From: Diphasiastrum complanatum
Taxonomy: Eukaryota > Streptophyta > Lycopodiopsida > Lycopodiales > Lycopodiaceae
Direction of reading: 5' to 3'
Assembly (NCBI GenBank): GCA_029204225.1
Contig: CM055107.1
Coordinates: forward strand, 14,072,900-14,132,899
Length of the DNA: 60,000 bases
Below are positions 11,286-25,533 of the stretch, piece after piece. Under the pieces are notes generated by a model, which worked only from the letters and a program-made list of their open reading frames with translations, was not told the origin of the DNA and did no database searches. Numbering within the stretch: the first letter of the stretch is position 1; each line of letters starts with the position of its first letter. The position numbers and the translations under genes are program-made.

Positions 11286-11621
11286 CATAGTTGTCCAGAA
11301 ATGCGTTTTTGGAGGAAAAACGTTTCTAGAAACGCGTTTCTGGATCCAGAATCGCTGGAAAAAAATCAGAAACAGGTCTTTAGAAATTCATAGGGATTGA
11401 CAGAATCCAACAAGGATTGTTGCACCTAAATTGGACCATATTGTAGCCGAAACACTCGGCAACCTACATAAATGCAATGCCCTTGATTAGAGCTGTAACT
11501 TGATACCCATATTGCCCACAAAAATCAAAAAAATAAAATGAAAAAAAAAATGTTTCTGAGAAACGTATTCCCAAACCAGAAACGCGTTTCTGAACGTGTT
11601 TCTAGAAATGTCGTGCATCTA
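11286..11621. mobile_element. candidate short element with GAAACGCGTTTC palindromes and 10-bp flanking repeats
   Basis: The perfect palindrome AGAAACGCGTTTCT occurs near both ends (about 11328 and 11577). Both ends also carry the palindrome-type phrase GTTTCTAGAAA. The block is flanked by the direct repeat TGGATTGATT (11276-11285 and 11622-11631), which looks like a 10-bp target duplication as made by MULE-type elements. The terminal inverted repeats are not clean. It could instead be a fragment of a larger palindromic repeat. Confidence 0.5.
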
Positions 11622-11631
11622 TGGATTGATT

Positions 11632-14071
<2,440 letters not shown>

Positions 14072-14137
14072 TACACACACACACACACACATATATATAT
14101 ACATACATACTAGTTGCTTGTGCCTGTCGTTGATGGG

Positions 14138-14357
14138 CAATGGCGGACGTGCGTAGATGGGACGTGCGCGCATGCATGCATGCGTGTGTGTGCATGCCCT
14201 AATGACTTTGTGTGTGCATGCGTGTGTGTGTTTATGGAGGGGGTGTGTGTGTGTGTGTGATGGCGCACGCGTGTCAATGGCGGATGTGCGTAGATGGGAC
14301 GTCTGCGCGTGCGTGCATGCGTGTGTGTGCATGCCCTAATGGCTTTGTTTTTTTTTT

Positions 14358-14388
<31 letters not shown>
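14138..14388. repeat. 137-bp GT/GC-rich direct duplication plus (GT)n tract
   Basis: The phrase CAATGGCGGACGTGCGTAGA at 14138 recurs with small changes at 14275. Each copy continues into alternating purine-pyrimidine sequence (GCGCATGCATGCATGCGTGT) and then ATGCCCTAATG. A (GT)n tract at 14362-14388 closes the block. Alternating GC/GT runs of this kind favour Z-DNA. Confidence 0.88.
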
Positions 14389-14989
14389 TTGAACCTAACA
14401 AAACTAAACGAATCAAAACATTTCGCTAAAGATCATTTCAAAAAATAACAAATTGTAGTTGATGTCTTCTGGACCTGCCATAACAGCTTCGGGTTGAAGA
14501 GAAATGCTCACCTGCATCCATCCACAACAACAACCAAGTAAAAACTTTGGGAATTATTTTGGGAACTACTAGGTGTCAACGCATAATCTCAGTTGTTATC
14601 CATATCGCAACTAGAAGTATTAAAGTAAGTCACATAAATGTTTTTTCAGTTAATGAGGAAGTTTTATTTCATTTTTTTACCAAGCCAAGTGCCAAAGAAA
14701 TGTTCAAATAGACACAAACCATACTTCACTATTTTATTATTATTATTACTATTACGAAGAGAAGTAAGTCAATCGTCATTTTTCGCAATAGTTTTTTGTC
14801 AACACAAACTCATAGAGCTTTTAAAACTCAAATAAAAATTTCTTTTACCTATAACAATATTAGTCAAAATATCAAATAATAGGTAGTATTTTTCTTTTTG
14901 AAAATTGAGTCAACTATCATCATTTCCCCAACGTAATATCTTGGTCCAAAGAACAATTTTGGGGAGAGTAGAATTCACCTTTTTCCTAC
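14389..14989. other. spacer, no recognisable gene
   Basis: AT-rich sequence with no coding signal. Its last part may be a further decayed copy of the duplication that follows. Confidence 0.35.
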
Positions 14990-15930
14990 AAGTAATGTCA
15001 TAGATGAAGTTCAGCAGTTTAAGGAAAGTAAGTGGCCTTAATGTTGACTAACTCCCCCTCTAGAAGTTTTTTACAAACTCTTTTTTGTAGTGCTAGAGTT
15101 CTTTACTTTCAATAGTACCAAAATTACTTAATGTTGAATAGTTTTCAGCATTGTTCCATCAAATTATTTGGCCTAAACAATGCAAAATGTTTTTGACATA
15201 CCTAATCAAAGGCCAGTTCTACTTCTTAATTCAGTACCATAGCCAGGTATGACTCAGAACAATTGCAAATTTTTTCTTATTCTTCTTCTTCTACTATTTC
15301 AGCCCAGTCACATGTACAGTAGGTCTATCAGTTAATATGTGTACAAGGGCAAGTATAATCATTTCTATGTTTATTCTTATAGTGTAGTACTGAAGTCGCC
15401 TATTTTTTGTGATATGTAAGTAATTGTCTCTTGAAAATGGGAATAAGTTCAATTTTTTACTCCAGCACCATCATACATAAGATTCAGCAGTTTGGGAAAG
15501 TAAATAGTCCTACCACTGAATATATATTCGGAAAAACATTCTACACTCTTTTCAGTAGCACCAGAGTTCTTATAATTTCATTTCTAAAATTACCAAATTT
15601 ACTTAACGTAGACCGGTAATTTAACAATTTTTCAACCTTGTTATATCAAATTATTTTGGCCAAAAAATGCATCATGTTTTTGTCATACTCAATCAAAGGT
15701 CAGTTCTATTTTTAATTCAGTACCACGGTCAAGTGTGAATCAGGTAAGTTGCAGATTTTTTCCGCCAATATTGCATTCCAGTCAACATGTTGTATAGTAG
15801 GTTTTTCGTTTAAGAAGCATACAGGGCAAGTATCATCACTTCTTTGTTTCTTCTCATAGCGGAATAACAAAATGGCATTTTTTTTTGAAATGAAAGTAAT
15901 TGTCACTTGACCTGAAAACAGGTTCATTGT
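14990..15930. repeat. diverged tandem duplication, unit about 480 bp
   Basis: Matching phrases keep a constant offset. The AATTATTTGGCC...TTTTTGACATA block is at about 15164 and 15650, and GGGCAAGTATAATCA is at about 15348 and 15827, an offset of 479-486 bp. The copies differ by many substitutions and small indels, so the duplication is old. No coding function is seen. Confidence 0.8.
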
Positions 15931-17513
15931 TTCTCTCCGACAATTATTTTTATCAACTCCCTCTTTTTAGCAAATAATAAGGCTAAGTCATATTTCTTAA
16001 AAATAAACAACCAAATTATACGGAAAGTAGTTTAGAAGTAATCATCATCCTACTGGCACACTCAATTGGTCCAGAAATGCAAGCTGCTACCAGAAGTAGA
16101 AAATCTTGATAACAACACATGTTTCATATGTAGTATATTTTAAATGAAAACGTTAACAATTTCTTGGTCAAAAAGCATGGATGAAGGATGACAAACAGGA
16201 CTACTTGACACTAATAGAAAGCTTCAAAAACCAGGGAGGCAAAAATGTTAGTTTTTCTCCCGAAGGTCTACAAAGTATGAGAAGTAAGATTTTTAGTACA
16301 ATCATATGTAATACAACTCATACCAAAACATCAAAGGGGAGGTAACATTCGTCTCGAAGCATCAACCAACAAATTGCACAATGACAAGCTTCAAGATAGC
16401 GAGTTAATACGAACGAACAGTATATGCTTGCACTCGAACAAACCATCAGTGACGTAGCTTTTTGCGTAAATGACATAACTACTCTGGGTTAAACAACCAG
16501 TCCCAAAGATGACGTTTTAGTCAAAATACATGTTTTAAGTATCAACGTTGTTATGCCAAAGCGAATCTGCTCTAAATACCATAAGTAGCATCAACACTTT
16601 ACCGTCAATTAATGCAGGACAAGCAAGGGACAACCATTTAATAGCCTACATATTGTTTTGCCAGCTTAATAAGATGTCAATCCCCTTTTCTTGTGTCTTT
16701 TGAAAAGGTAGCCATGTCAAAGAGAAAGTACAAAAGAGTCGAGAATCATCCTAGTAAAGAACAATCAAGAAATTAACCAAGAACAAAAACTTTTGAAATG
16801 ACAAGCGTAATCAGATTAGAAGTTCTTTAGTACGGTCAACTAAACTACACTGTCTTTTATAAATCTGGACAAGGGCAAAAGAACTAGTCAACTAAAAAAA
16901 GTAAAGAACAAAAGCAGCAGGGAGAGCAAGTCTACATTAGGGACAAAATGAAAATAGAAAACAAGTGCACAAAGCGCATAAAAAGCAACGAGATGGAAGC
17001 AAAACCAGGTTAGACAGGTAGAAAAACCAAAAATCAGCAACCAGGACAACAACACGAAGGAGAACTACAACAACCACAAACGTACAAAGACAAGCCATAA
17101 AGTCGTATAGCCGATAAAAGTTATGCCAGCATTTAAAGTCGTAGAGTAAGAAGCCTGGCAAATACTAAGGCAAAATATATCGGCCGGTGTCCAACCAGTA
17201 CTCAGACCGACTAACGGCACTATTAGAAATAGCCTTAACACATTCTGCTTCTGAAATAATATATCAGCAGAATAAACTGCTTGAGCGAAAAAAGATTTTT
17301 AGCAAAGTTTTTGAGAGTAATTAGCATAATATAACCAGAACTAGTCATCCAGTCCCAAAAATTTAACCACTACGATGATCTTATAGTTCGAAGTCCAAAT
17401 GACAGTCGAATTGTGGACGACATCTTTTCTTGTTGGTCACTGTGTCACAACAAAAATCCAGGATTAGAATCATCGTAAAGGCTCGTACTTCTTTAGCCAC
17501 AAAAGTATACAAT
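15931..17513. other. spacer, no recognisable gene
   Basis: About 1.6 kb of AT-rich sequence without a recognisable gene, RNA or transposon end on either strand. Confidence 0.4.
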
Positions 17514-17694
17514 TTTGTGTGTGTGTGTGTGTGCGCGCGCGCGCATGCGTGCGTGCGTGTCTTTACAGAGTGTGTGTGTGTGTGGGTTGTGGATTACGAT
17601 TAGGCTATAGCTTTAGTCTCTAGGCTTAGGTTGTGTGTGTTTGTTTGTGTGTGTTTGTTTGAGAGAGAGAGAGAGTGTGTGTGTGTGTGTGTGT
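17514..17694. repeat. (GT)n, (GC)n, (AG)n compound low-complexity tract
   Basis: GT repeats run into GCGCGCGCGC, then GTGC-type repeats, and after a gap into further GT, TTTG and AG runs. The 17515-17560 part is almost purely alternating purine-pyrimidine, the classic Z-DNA-forming type. Confidence 0.93.
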
Positions 17695-18038
17695 CCTACA
17701 AATTTCACAATAAGATAGATTTCACAAAACTTTGTATCCCTTGCTTTCTCACAGGTGTTAGAATGACACACATGTCAAAAGTCAAATTGGCACATATATA
17801 TCGTTTTTAGTGAATTAAGAGAGGAAACCTTACCTCATTATAAAGCTTTCCTAACTTCTTTTTCAAGGTTGCAAAATCCGGGACAGTTGTGCAAGGCATT
17901 TGAATGCCATCGTGAGAGACAACCGCATTGATCCCATAGCAGTTGTGAGGAGTTATATTGGACACATGACATCATCTCGTTGGCTAGGAAGGGGCAAGTT
18001 ATGAGTCATAGTAGAGATCTTAACACGTTTTTAATCTG
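17695..18038. other. spacer, no recognisable gene
   Basis: Nothing recognised between the low-complexity tract and the hairpin block. Confidence 0.4.
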
Positions 18039-18150
18039 CACCGTTGGATCACAACTGCTATGTCTGGTATTCATGATCCAACGGTGGGCTATCGGCTGTA
18101 GTCACCCTCGCCGCTCCAGCGGCTCGGAGTGCTACAGCCGATAGCCCACC
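18039..18150. repeat. two overlapping perfect inverted repeats
   Basis: CACCGTTGGATCA at 18039-18051 is exactly inverted at 18074-18086 (13 bp, 22-nt loop). Overlapping its right arm, a second perfect inverted repeat has 19-bp arms at 18083-18101 and 18132-18150 with a 30-nt loop. That loop contains its own 6-bp hairpin (GCCGCT/AGCGGC). The two large hairpins share bases 18083-18086 and so cannot both be fully extruded. The block lies on the downstream side of the gypsy remnant and may be a small element or part of its flank. Confidence 0.85.
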
Positions 18151-18959
18151 TCTGCATCACAAATACCTAGTCCATATCTTGTGTCCTTATCATATTTCAC
18201 CAAGGCTAAATTCCTGCCAGCATCAACTTCTGCATGAATTCTTTGCAAAAGATGCATACTCGATATCCGCAAACCCTTGTTTCTCGCCAAACTTGTGCCG
18301 AATATCCAAGCATTTTGAAGAAATTGGGTCCGCCAGGCAAGAATGAACATGAGCATGATCGTGATCACTTTTAATAAGCTTGCTCCATGTGCTGCTGCTA
18401 GTACAAATCTGGCTGCACCGGCGTTCCATAAGTGGGCTCTCTCCTACACAGGAGCTTTTGCTAATTTTGTAAGGGAGTGGTATTGTGGCTTGCAGCCTCC
18501 CAACCTAATGCTACCTCAGATGAGTCCCCAAGGCTTCATGAAATTTGGTTAGTGTTTCTATAAACAACATTCCATCTGCCATGACTTGTTCATGTGACGC
18601 GAGCTATGGGGGGTAGAACTGTTGCGCCACTGCTCTTCTGGATATGTCCGATTTTCGATCGGTGCCTGCAATATTCTCAACAGAATCTGATTTCTCTCGC
18701 AATGTTTGTGGCTCTGCAATCTTTGTTCCGAATGACAACAAATGCTCTACATTCTTTATATTGTGCTTTGCAATATGTGAACCCGATGGCTACATGTGCT
18801 TGGCGATTTCATCCTATTTTGACATAGGATGTGTGTCTGCAAAATCTGTTCGGCCACTCAACACATCGCTTGCCCACATAGCTTACCTAATCTCTAATAT
18901 GACTGCACAATCGGAGATGGAAGTGTAATAGATCCTAACACCACAGTAGGGCAAACACT
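18151..18959. other. GC-richer sequence, possibly part of the gypsy LTR or its flank
   Basis: Base composition is higher in GC than the surroundings, and several overlapping frames are open on both strands, none with a recognisable domain. The right-hand part may still be LTR, because the 3' end of that LTR could not be fixed. Confidence 0.35.
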
Positions 18960-19281
18960 AACTGATCCACCCAACCTTGCCTACTCCCTGATATAGAGTA
19001 AGCCCCTCCTAGCCCAATGTGAGGACTGGTAGCATGCAACTGCCAAGTGTCGGCCACGTGGCACTGACATGGCCGACTGCACGTCGGAACCCAATTAGGG
19101 GCCCTATCCTGCTGACAGAGTCCTTAGGCTGTGTTAGGCCCGCCATGGCTATGGACCATGCTGGGGCACACTACTCACACTGTCTTGCCCTATTGGCCAT
19201 GTACGCTGGACACAAACCTGACTGTGGTATCTGACCTATATGTGTTCTCTAGGGTTCGGCACTGGTTACGAGCTCATAACA
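18960..19281 (-). repeat. 3' LTR (5' part) of the Ty3/gypsy remnant
   Basis: On the minus strand the LTR starts TGTTATGAGCTCGTAACC at 19281, directly after the polypurine tract AAGGGGGAGGGAG (complement of 19282-19294). A TATA-like CTATATCAG lies near the complement of 18995, and a CCACGTGG palindrome near 19060. The terminal CA could not be located with confidence, so 18960 is only a minimum extent. Confidence 0.65.
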
Positions 19282-19292
19282 CTCCCTCCCCC

Positions 19293-20462
19293 TTAAAAAC
19301 CGTCTTGGACCTCTAAGACAAAGTCTGGAAAAATCTTGCGAAGGACGCTGCCTCTTTCCCAAGTGGCATTCTCAACAGGCTGATCATTCCACTTAACCAG
19401 ATATTCTCGATATAGAGTATGACGAGTTTGCGTCTCTCTAGTATCAAGAATCTCCTCTAGTTCATGTGGAGGTTGCTGAGGATCCAATGGGAGAACTAGA
19501 ACATTGTCCCCTACCAGATTGTCTGATCTGGTAAAGGCTTTTCGTAACTGACTTACATGAAAGACTGAAAAAATCTTACTGTTGTGTGGGAGTTCTAGTT
19601 CATAAGTGACCTCGCCTAGTCTCCTACTGATGGTAAAGGGACCACAATACCTTGGAGACAACATAGCACACACTGCTGATTTGAGGGTTTTAGAGTCGAC
19701 TGGGACTCTCAAGTAGACTTTCTCACCAGTGGAGAACTGCACATCCTGTTTGTTTGGATCTGCATAATGCCTAGCTCGATCCTGGGACTGCCTAATGCTA
19801 TGCTTAACATGTTCTATCATCTGGTTTAGGTCCTCTAAAAGTTTCTGGCTGCTTCAACTTTTTCTTGTTTAAACCCTACAACTGTGGGTGAGCGTGGCTA
19901 AAAACCGTACATCAGCATAAATGGGTTGTATCTTGTAGCTGAATGTTCTGTACTGTTGTAAGCAAACTCTAATATCGAGAGATACTCCTCCCAATTTGTC
20001 TGCTTCTTGCTGACGTATGCACAAAGCATATCCTCCAGCACTTGATTTACGCTCTCTGTTTGACCGTCCGTCTGTGGATGGTCGGTGGTACTCATATTAA
20101 GTTTAGTATGGATATGATGGAATACTGCCCTCCAAAAATTTCCAGTAAACTTACTGTCCCGGTCGCTGACTATGCCGGAAGGTAGACTGTACAATTTAAA
20201 TAGCCCGTCTACAAACAACCTCGCTAACTTTGGAGCTCTAACGGTTGTTTTGGTTGGAATAAAATGAGCCATTCTGGTCAGACGGTCAACTGTGACCCAT
20301 ATAGCGTCATCACCCTTTTGGGTTTTAGGCAGGCCTACTATAAAATCCATGGAGATACTCTCCTATTTACCAGCTGGTATTTCTAAGGGATGCAACAACC
20401 CTCCTGCCTTTAAACTCTCTGCTTTGTTTACTTGACATTTCTGGCAATTGGTTACATACTTT
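19293..20462 (-). pseudogene. Ty3/gypsy chromovirus integrase with chromodomain, 5' truncated and broken
   Basis: The order on the minus strand is: end of the zinc-binding region (NCQKCQVNK, about 20440), integrase core, GPY/F-type region and a C-terminal chromodomain. The core shows its acidic triad as MDFIVGLPKT, VSDRDSKF and DGQTESVN. The chromodomain part is YLVKWNDQP...ATWE near the end. Such chromodomains guide insertion to marked chromatin. Lesions: TGG to TAG at the complement of 20363-20365, just before the core; a stop after MLMYGF at about 19898; and a frame change near 19840. Everything upstream of about 20462 (gag, protease, RT, RNase H, 5' LTR) is missing and replaced by AT-rich DNA. 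Confidence 0.93.
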
Positions 20463-20469
20463 ATAATTT

Positions 20470-22039
20470 GTCAATCATAAACATTTAGAATCTTATGATT
20501 CATCAATCATACTATTTCGATCTTGTTGTAGTTGACTCAAAGATGAATATCTCTATGAAAGACAAAAATCAACTCTGAAATGTTGTGGACTTCTGAAAGT
20601 TACAGTATGTTCAAAGATCTTAAACTCTGTACAAGGTGATCTTAATATGGATAGATGAATGAAAATGTATTCTTGAGATACTCTATGGAAGACTCTCGTG
20701 TAGTTGTTATTTCTTATGCAAAAATCAATCACACAAAAGGGATGAAGAGAAACAAGAAAATAAACGAATGATACAGAGAGTGAGAACTGTATGGCACTTG
20801 TCACGAACAAAACTTTCATTTATCAACATTGATAATTCACCTTGAAAATTGCAATATCCCATTGTTCTTGTAGAGTAATGAGAAAAACTCTGACACGCCC
20901 TCGTAAAAAACAAGACAGAGTTGGTGACACTAAATCTACCATCATTGATAACAGATATTGTAAGATATGGTTTAAAATACATGGAAGGAGAAGATACTAT
21001 TCCCATTAATATCCTTTGGATCACGAAATTCATAAAATGATTTGCTTTTAGATCTTCGATTCTCAATTTTGGTTTGTTATATGCAGTGGTTGGAAATCTC
21101 GTCAGAAAATGAAAAGACATATAGATTTGAGGTTGTAGGAGTTGAGATAAAATGGTGCTCTTGTCTTGGAATAGTAGTAGATGATGGAATATCGGTTTTA
21201 ACACCATTGTGAATTGAATGAGAAATATTGCAAGGTTCTCCTAAAAAAATCTTTCAAAATTGACAAAAAAAAAGTCATTTTTGTGCATACAAATATGAAA
21301 AATGACGTGTTTTTCTTATATTTTAAAAATACAAACATGTGAAAAATTATAAACGTACAAAAGTCTGTTTTTTTTTGTATATCAAAAAGGTCAACAAAAA
21401 AAGTATGTTCAAAATCTTCCAAAAACCTATATAATTTTTCGCTTTGTACTAACTTTTTAATTTGCTAATTACGGAATGTTGTCTAATTTTTAATTATATT
21501 CACATTTACAAAAACAACAAAACAAATTTTAATAACATAATTATATATTATATCTTTTTAATATCAAGCAAACATACTTTTTATATCAAACTATCTTATT
21601 GATACATTCAAATTTAGCTATACTTGTAACTTGGTCAACAAATAGATACAAAATATATTTAAATTTAATGATAATAATGAGCTATGTGAGCATCTTCCTG
21701 CAATTTATAAAAGTATTTTTCATTTAATATCACAAAACTTCAAAAATTCACATGGAATATATATTTTTAAAAGACATTGAAAATCTTTAATATCCCAAAA
21801 ACATTTCAACAAATCGAATAACTAAAACTATACCAAAAAATATAAATACTGTCGAGTTCTATCTAGAAAAATAACTTTCAAAACTGAAGCACACTTTCAA
21901 AGATTTCTTTAATCAAGTACAAGCTTTCTAACAAATTCAAGTGACACAAGATTTACAAAACATAAGTATATTGTAAATCAATGTTTCTGCACAGATGAAC
22001 TTTAACTGCATAGTGTAATTATCTCTTTAACTTGAATAT
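20470..22039. other. AT-rich spacer, no recognisable gene
   Basis: Very AT-rich from about 21400 on. Open frames on the minus strand at 20553-21422 are rich in Phe, Ser and Leu from T-rich DNA and show no domain. Confidence 0.4.
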
Positions 22040-22860
22040 TTATACGTCTAATAGCTGATTTATACGACGGCTAACCAATTTTCCTTTTGAGATTAACTCC
22101 CTTATCTGTTTTTGCTCACTAGAATATACACAAGAACTTAACTGGAAGCCCAACAAAGTTGTCTCTTCTTCTTCAGATGATGACTCTTCTTCAATCTCAA
22201 TGGGCTTTTTATTTTTTGAGTGACAAACTTTTCTTCTTGGTGGTTTTGCCTTTGAAGTTTTTGTATTTTCCGTTGTCACGACAACTTTCAGTTTGCTAGG
22301 ATCAAACTCCTTTTCCTCCTCATCATGCAACCTTCTCTTTGTGGGTATGACATGCAATTTCTTGGTTAGCTCAACCTCTGGTGCCTTCGACTTTTGACAG
22401 GTACTTTTCTTTTCAAGGACAATCTCGTTGCGTATAAACAAAATAAACATGTATTTATATTTGTTGATTGTTCCAACTTTTTTCATAGTAAAAGCTGGTA
22501 GCAAATATCGCTTCGACAAAGTTTTTCATTGACGACCATAAGCCTCTTTGGAAACTTCTCATTGTTCAGATCCTCGACAATTATGATGACAGTGTCAAGG
22601 TTATACATGTTACAACTCTGCAGCATTTGACATCTTTTATGACAAGCTCGGTGTCTAGTTTAGTGCAAACGAATAATTTAAGGCCACTCCCTTGGAAATA
22701 TCTAAGTGCTCATTGGTAAGAAACGCACTTGAATTTAGACAGCCTGTTTATATTGGGAGGAGCATCTGCAGTTTTTGGGCTGGTACACTAGGATGAGTAG
22801 TCTCATCCTTTCTCGACATTTTAGAGTATTTAAAAATCAACTTAGGCTTTGGCTTTGTCG
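22040..22860 (-). pseudogene. decayed unknown coding sequence, Lys/Ser/Glu-rich C-terminus
   Basis: I do not recognise the family. The minus-strand frame 22519-22040 (159 codons) is highly charged: a basic stretch is followed by an acidic run (EIEEESSSEEEETT) and a short ordered-looking tail (QKQIRELISKGKLVSRRI). Directly upstream, at 22520-22700, coding-like sequence continues in other frames, with phrases such as DTELVIKDVKCC and VEDLNNEKFPKRLMVVNEK separated by frame changes. This is what a decayed exon looks like. It may be a host gene fragment or part of an old transposon. Confidence 0.45.
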
Positions 22861-23610
22861 TTTGCATCACGTTGGCTTCTATCTTTTGAAAACCTAAAAA
22901 AAATGAAAAAATCATCCAAGAATAAGAATTTTATAATTTATTGAGACTTTTAAGCACAAAAATATGACAATTTTATAAAAAAAATAGCTAGATAGCATTT
23001 ACAAATTCAGCATAAAAATATGAAAAAATCCAAATATATCAAACCATTTTAAATTTTGTAGCAAAAATCGAATATCCTAATGAATCAAGGGAAAGAAATT
23101 TGCTTTGATTATCAGATTTCCATATAAAGTATCAAAAATAAGATTATAACTAACGAGAAAATCAGACCTTATTGAATTCATTAACTTTTTTTTTTATGTA
23201 TCAAATTCATTGTGAAAGCGATTGCTTTAACCATAAATTCGATACGGCTTATCAAATTTTGTGTGAAACAAATCAAAATAAAAAATACTTCTCATATATT
23301 GATAAGTGTAATTGAATTTTTGATATTCCATATCAAAACGTCGTTCAACATTTCTGATTTAAGGTCATTCCAAAATAATTCAATAGAAAATTTGATACAC
23401 TATGTCAATATCTTTCCATCGGAATACACCAACTGGATACGATGCATCGGAATTCGAAATTTTCTTTTTATATTTAAAAAAAAAAAATCCAATACGCGAT
23501 ACTCGATACGGCATATCAGAGTTTATATTTTTTTAATGTAAAAAAAATTGAATTTTTTTTTTGAATTATGATGCACCGTATAATAATTTTTTTTTAGTTA
23601 CTATAAAATC
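22861..23610. other. AT-rich spacer, no recognisable gene
   Basis: The stretch contains several phrases of the type GATACG...TATCA that foreshadow the palindromic repeat to the right. The 109-codon plus-strand frame at 23212 is AT-driven and has no features. Confidence 0.35.
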
Positions 23611-23735
23611 TGATGCACTTGATCGAGTTGTGGACACACCTACTCGATGCACTGCATCGAGTTGGTGTTTCAACCGATACATTATATCGAGTTGAAGCAC
23701 CAACTGTATACATTGTATCTAGTTGGAGCATCTTC
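23611..23735. repeat. 30-bp tandem repeat of CGATGCACTGCATCG-type palindromes
   Basis: Four units start at 23611, 23645, 23675 and 23705. Each has a 15-bp palindromic core (perfect in the second: CGATGCA-C-TGCATCG) followed by AGTTGRWG and a short spacer. The last three units have an exact 30-bp period. The first is a degenerate copy 34 bp upstream. Confidence 0.8.
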
Positions 23736-25494
23736 TCTCATGGTTTCTATAATATATTTTAGGTAGTCTATTCATTTTATCATAGATATCAACCAATTTA
23801 GTATCATGTTTACATTCTAATGGCTTTAGCACTTGGAATGGTTGAGCTACTGAAGCTACTTTTGATTAATGTATCAATTCATATTGTTTTCTTAAAAAGT
23901 TCAAATTATAGCTAGAGGGAGTGTTTTCATTTACTAATGATCAAAGCTCAAAGGATCTATTAATGGCTATACATAATGTTCCAAGAAACTCTGGTTAAGA
24001 AGGCCAACAAATTGGTTGTAGATGAGACTGTATCTTGTTATGTCCTCTTTGCAAATTATTGTTATCTAGTAATCTAATTATTTAACACACCTCTACAACT
24101 TTTTGTGGCAAAGAAAAATAGGAGTGAACCCACGTCTACAACTTTTTGCGGCAAAGAGAAATAGAAAATTATATTTCTATGTAATTAAAGATAACATGGA
24201 GATTTCATAACACTGCAACATTACACTTGTCTAGGTTGTGACCGTTTAGAAAGATATTTGAATATATCACATGTAATGCATAGGTAATGTATTTTTTTAT
24301 GCCCATTCTTTAGACTGCTTAACAAGCCAAATGGGCGGAGACCCACTATTCTCAACAAAGCCATTTTTACAACATCTTCAAGATCTGCTTCGTGGTTCAC
24401 GAGGGGTACAGATGGCTAGGAGAATATTTCAAAAGTTTCTTTTTTTGTCGCAAAGTTTCTCATTAGACTCGCAATGGTGTTTTTTCTCTACGTCTTGCAA
24501 TAACTCATTTCATATAACGTCTACGTTCGATTTGTTGGATTAGTCTCCTTCTTACTAATCGATTAATCAGTTTTAATCTTCATTTGTTGTTTATCCAGTT
24601 CTTCGAATTTTCCCGTGTCTTTACACAGTCTACAATTTTACAAGTGTTTTTACACAGTCTGTAGAAATACACAAAATTTGACAACAATGTCGTATTTTCT
24701 CTCACTTCGGCTTTTTCGCATTTTTGCGAAACTGTCGTTTGTCAGAAATCTCGTGTAAAAATGCAGTCATCTTTTTCACATTTTTTGCATGTCAAGATTT
24801 GCGAGCAAATATGCAGAGTTGCATTTTTTTGTTTTTTTCAAAGTGCTTCAAATGTTAAGGAAATGGCTTTGGCAATATGTGAGACAACCCTAAATCAATT
24901 TTTAAGACACTGTTTGATTTTTCCCGAAATTTCGACATTGTCGCATTTTTGCAAAAAATGTGACAGTGTCGCCTGTGGCTGTTTTAGCTCATTTCTGCAA
25001 AAGTGACAGTTTGGTTTATTTATGCAGACAGACGCTTTACGACCAATTTCCACCGCTTATCAACAATCAATGACAAAAAATCGGATGGATGCCAATGGAT
25101 ACCAGCCAACTGGCAATCGCAATTGACGACCTAATTTCTAAGTATAAATAGTTGTTCATATTCATATAGTTGCAATGAGTCAGAAAAAGAAGTTCATCAA
25201 GCATTTGAATAGTTAGCTCTCTCTCTCTCAAGTCTGTCAGGTTGAATACACAATTGATGGTATGCATTGATGCCTGTAGTTCTCACAAAATATACCTTGT
25301 GCTAACATGGTGTTTTTCGTGTGGATGGATGTAAGTTAGTATACCATCTTCTTCGGTTTTTACTTGGATGTTTGGCTACATATTGTGTACCTCTTCGAAA
25401 AATCTCATAAAGTGTACTAAATGATTGACTTTATTTGGTCTTACACTCTGTTGCTTTGTTGTCATGCAATATTTTATGTGGAAATGGTTTTGCA

Positions 25495-25495
<1 letters not shown>
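23736..25495. other. spacer with small inverted repeats
   Basis: A 44-bp direct repeat of CTACAACTTTTTGYGGCAAAGA lies at about 24091 and 24135. A tight hairpin (TTTCGCA-tttt-TGCGAAA) lies at 24714-24731 in a region rich in GTCGCATTTTTGC phrases (24660-24980). No gene is recognised. Confidence 0.4.

Positions 25496-25532
<37 letters not shown>
25496..25532. repeat. (AC)18 microsatellite
   Basis: Uninterrupted AC dinucleotides. Thr-His and Cys-Val repeat frames over it are shadows. Confidence 0.97.

Positions 25533-25533
<1 letters not shown>

Noticed and set aside
18132-18928. Several overlapping frames of 61-94 codons on both strands in a GC-richer region
   Set aside because: They overlap one another in different frames, show no domain, and the area may be gypsy LTR or flank.
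23611-23735. CRISPR-like array
   Set aside because: Units are 30 bp and palindromic, but the intervening bases are part of the repeat rather than unique spacers, and the genome is a plant nuclear one.
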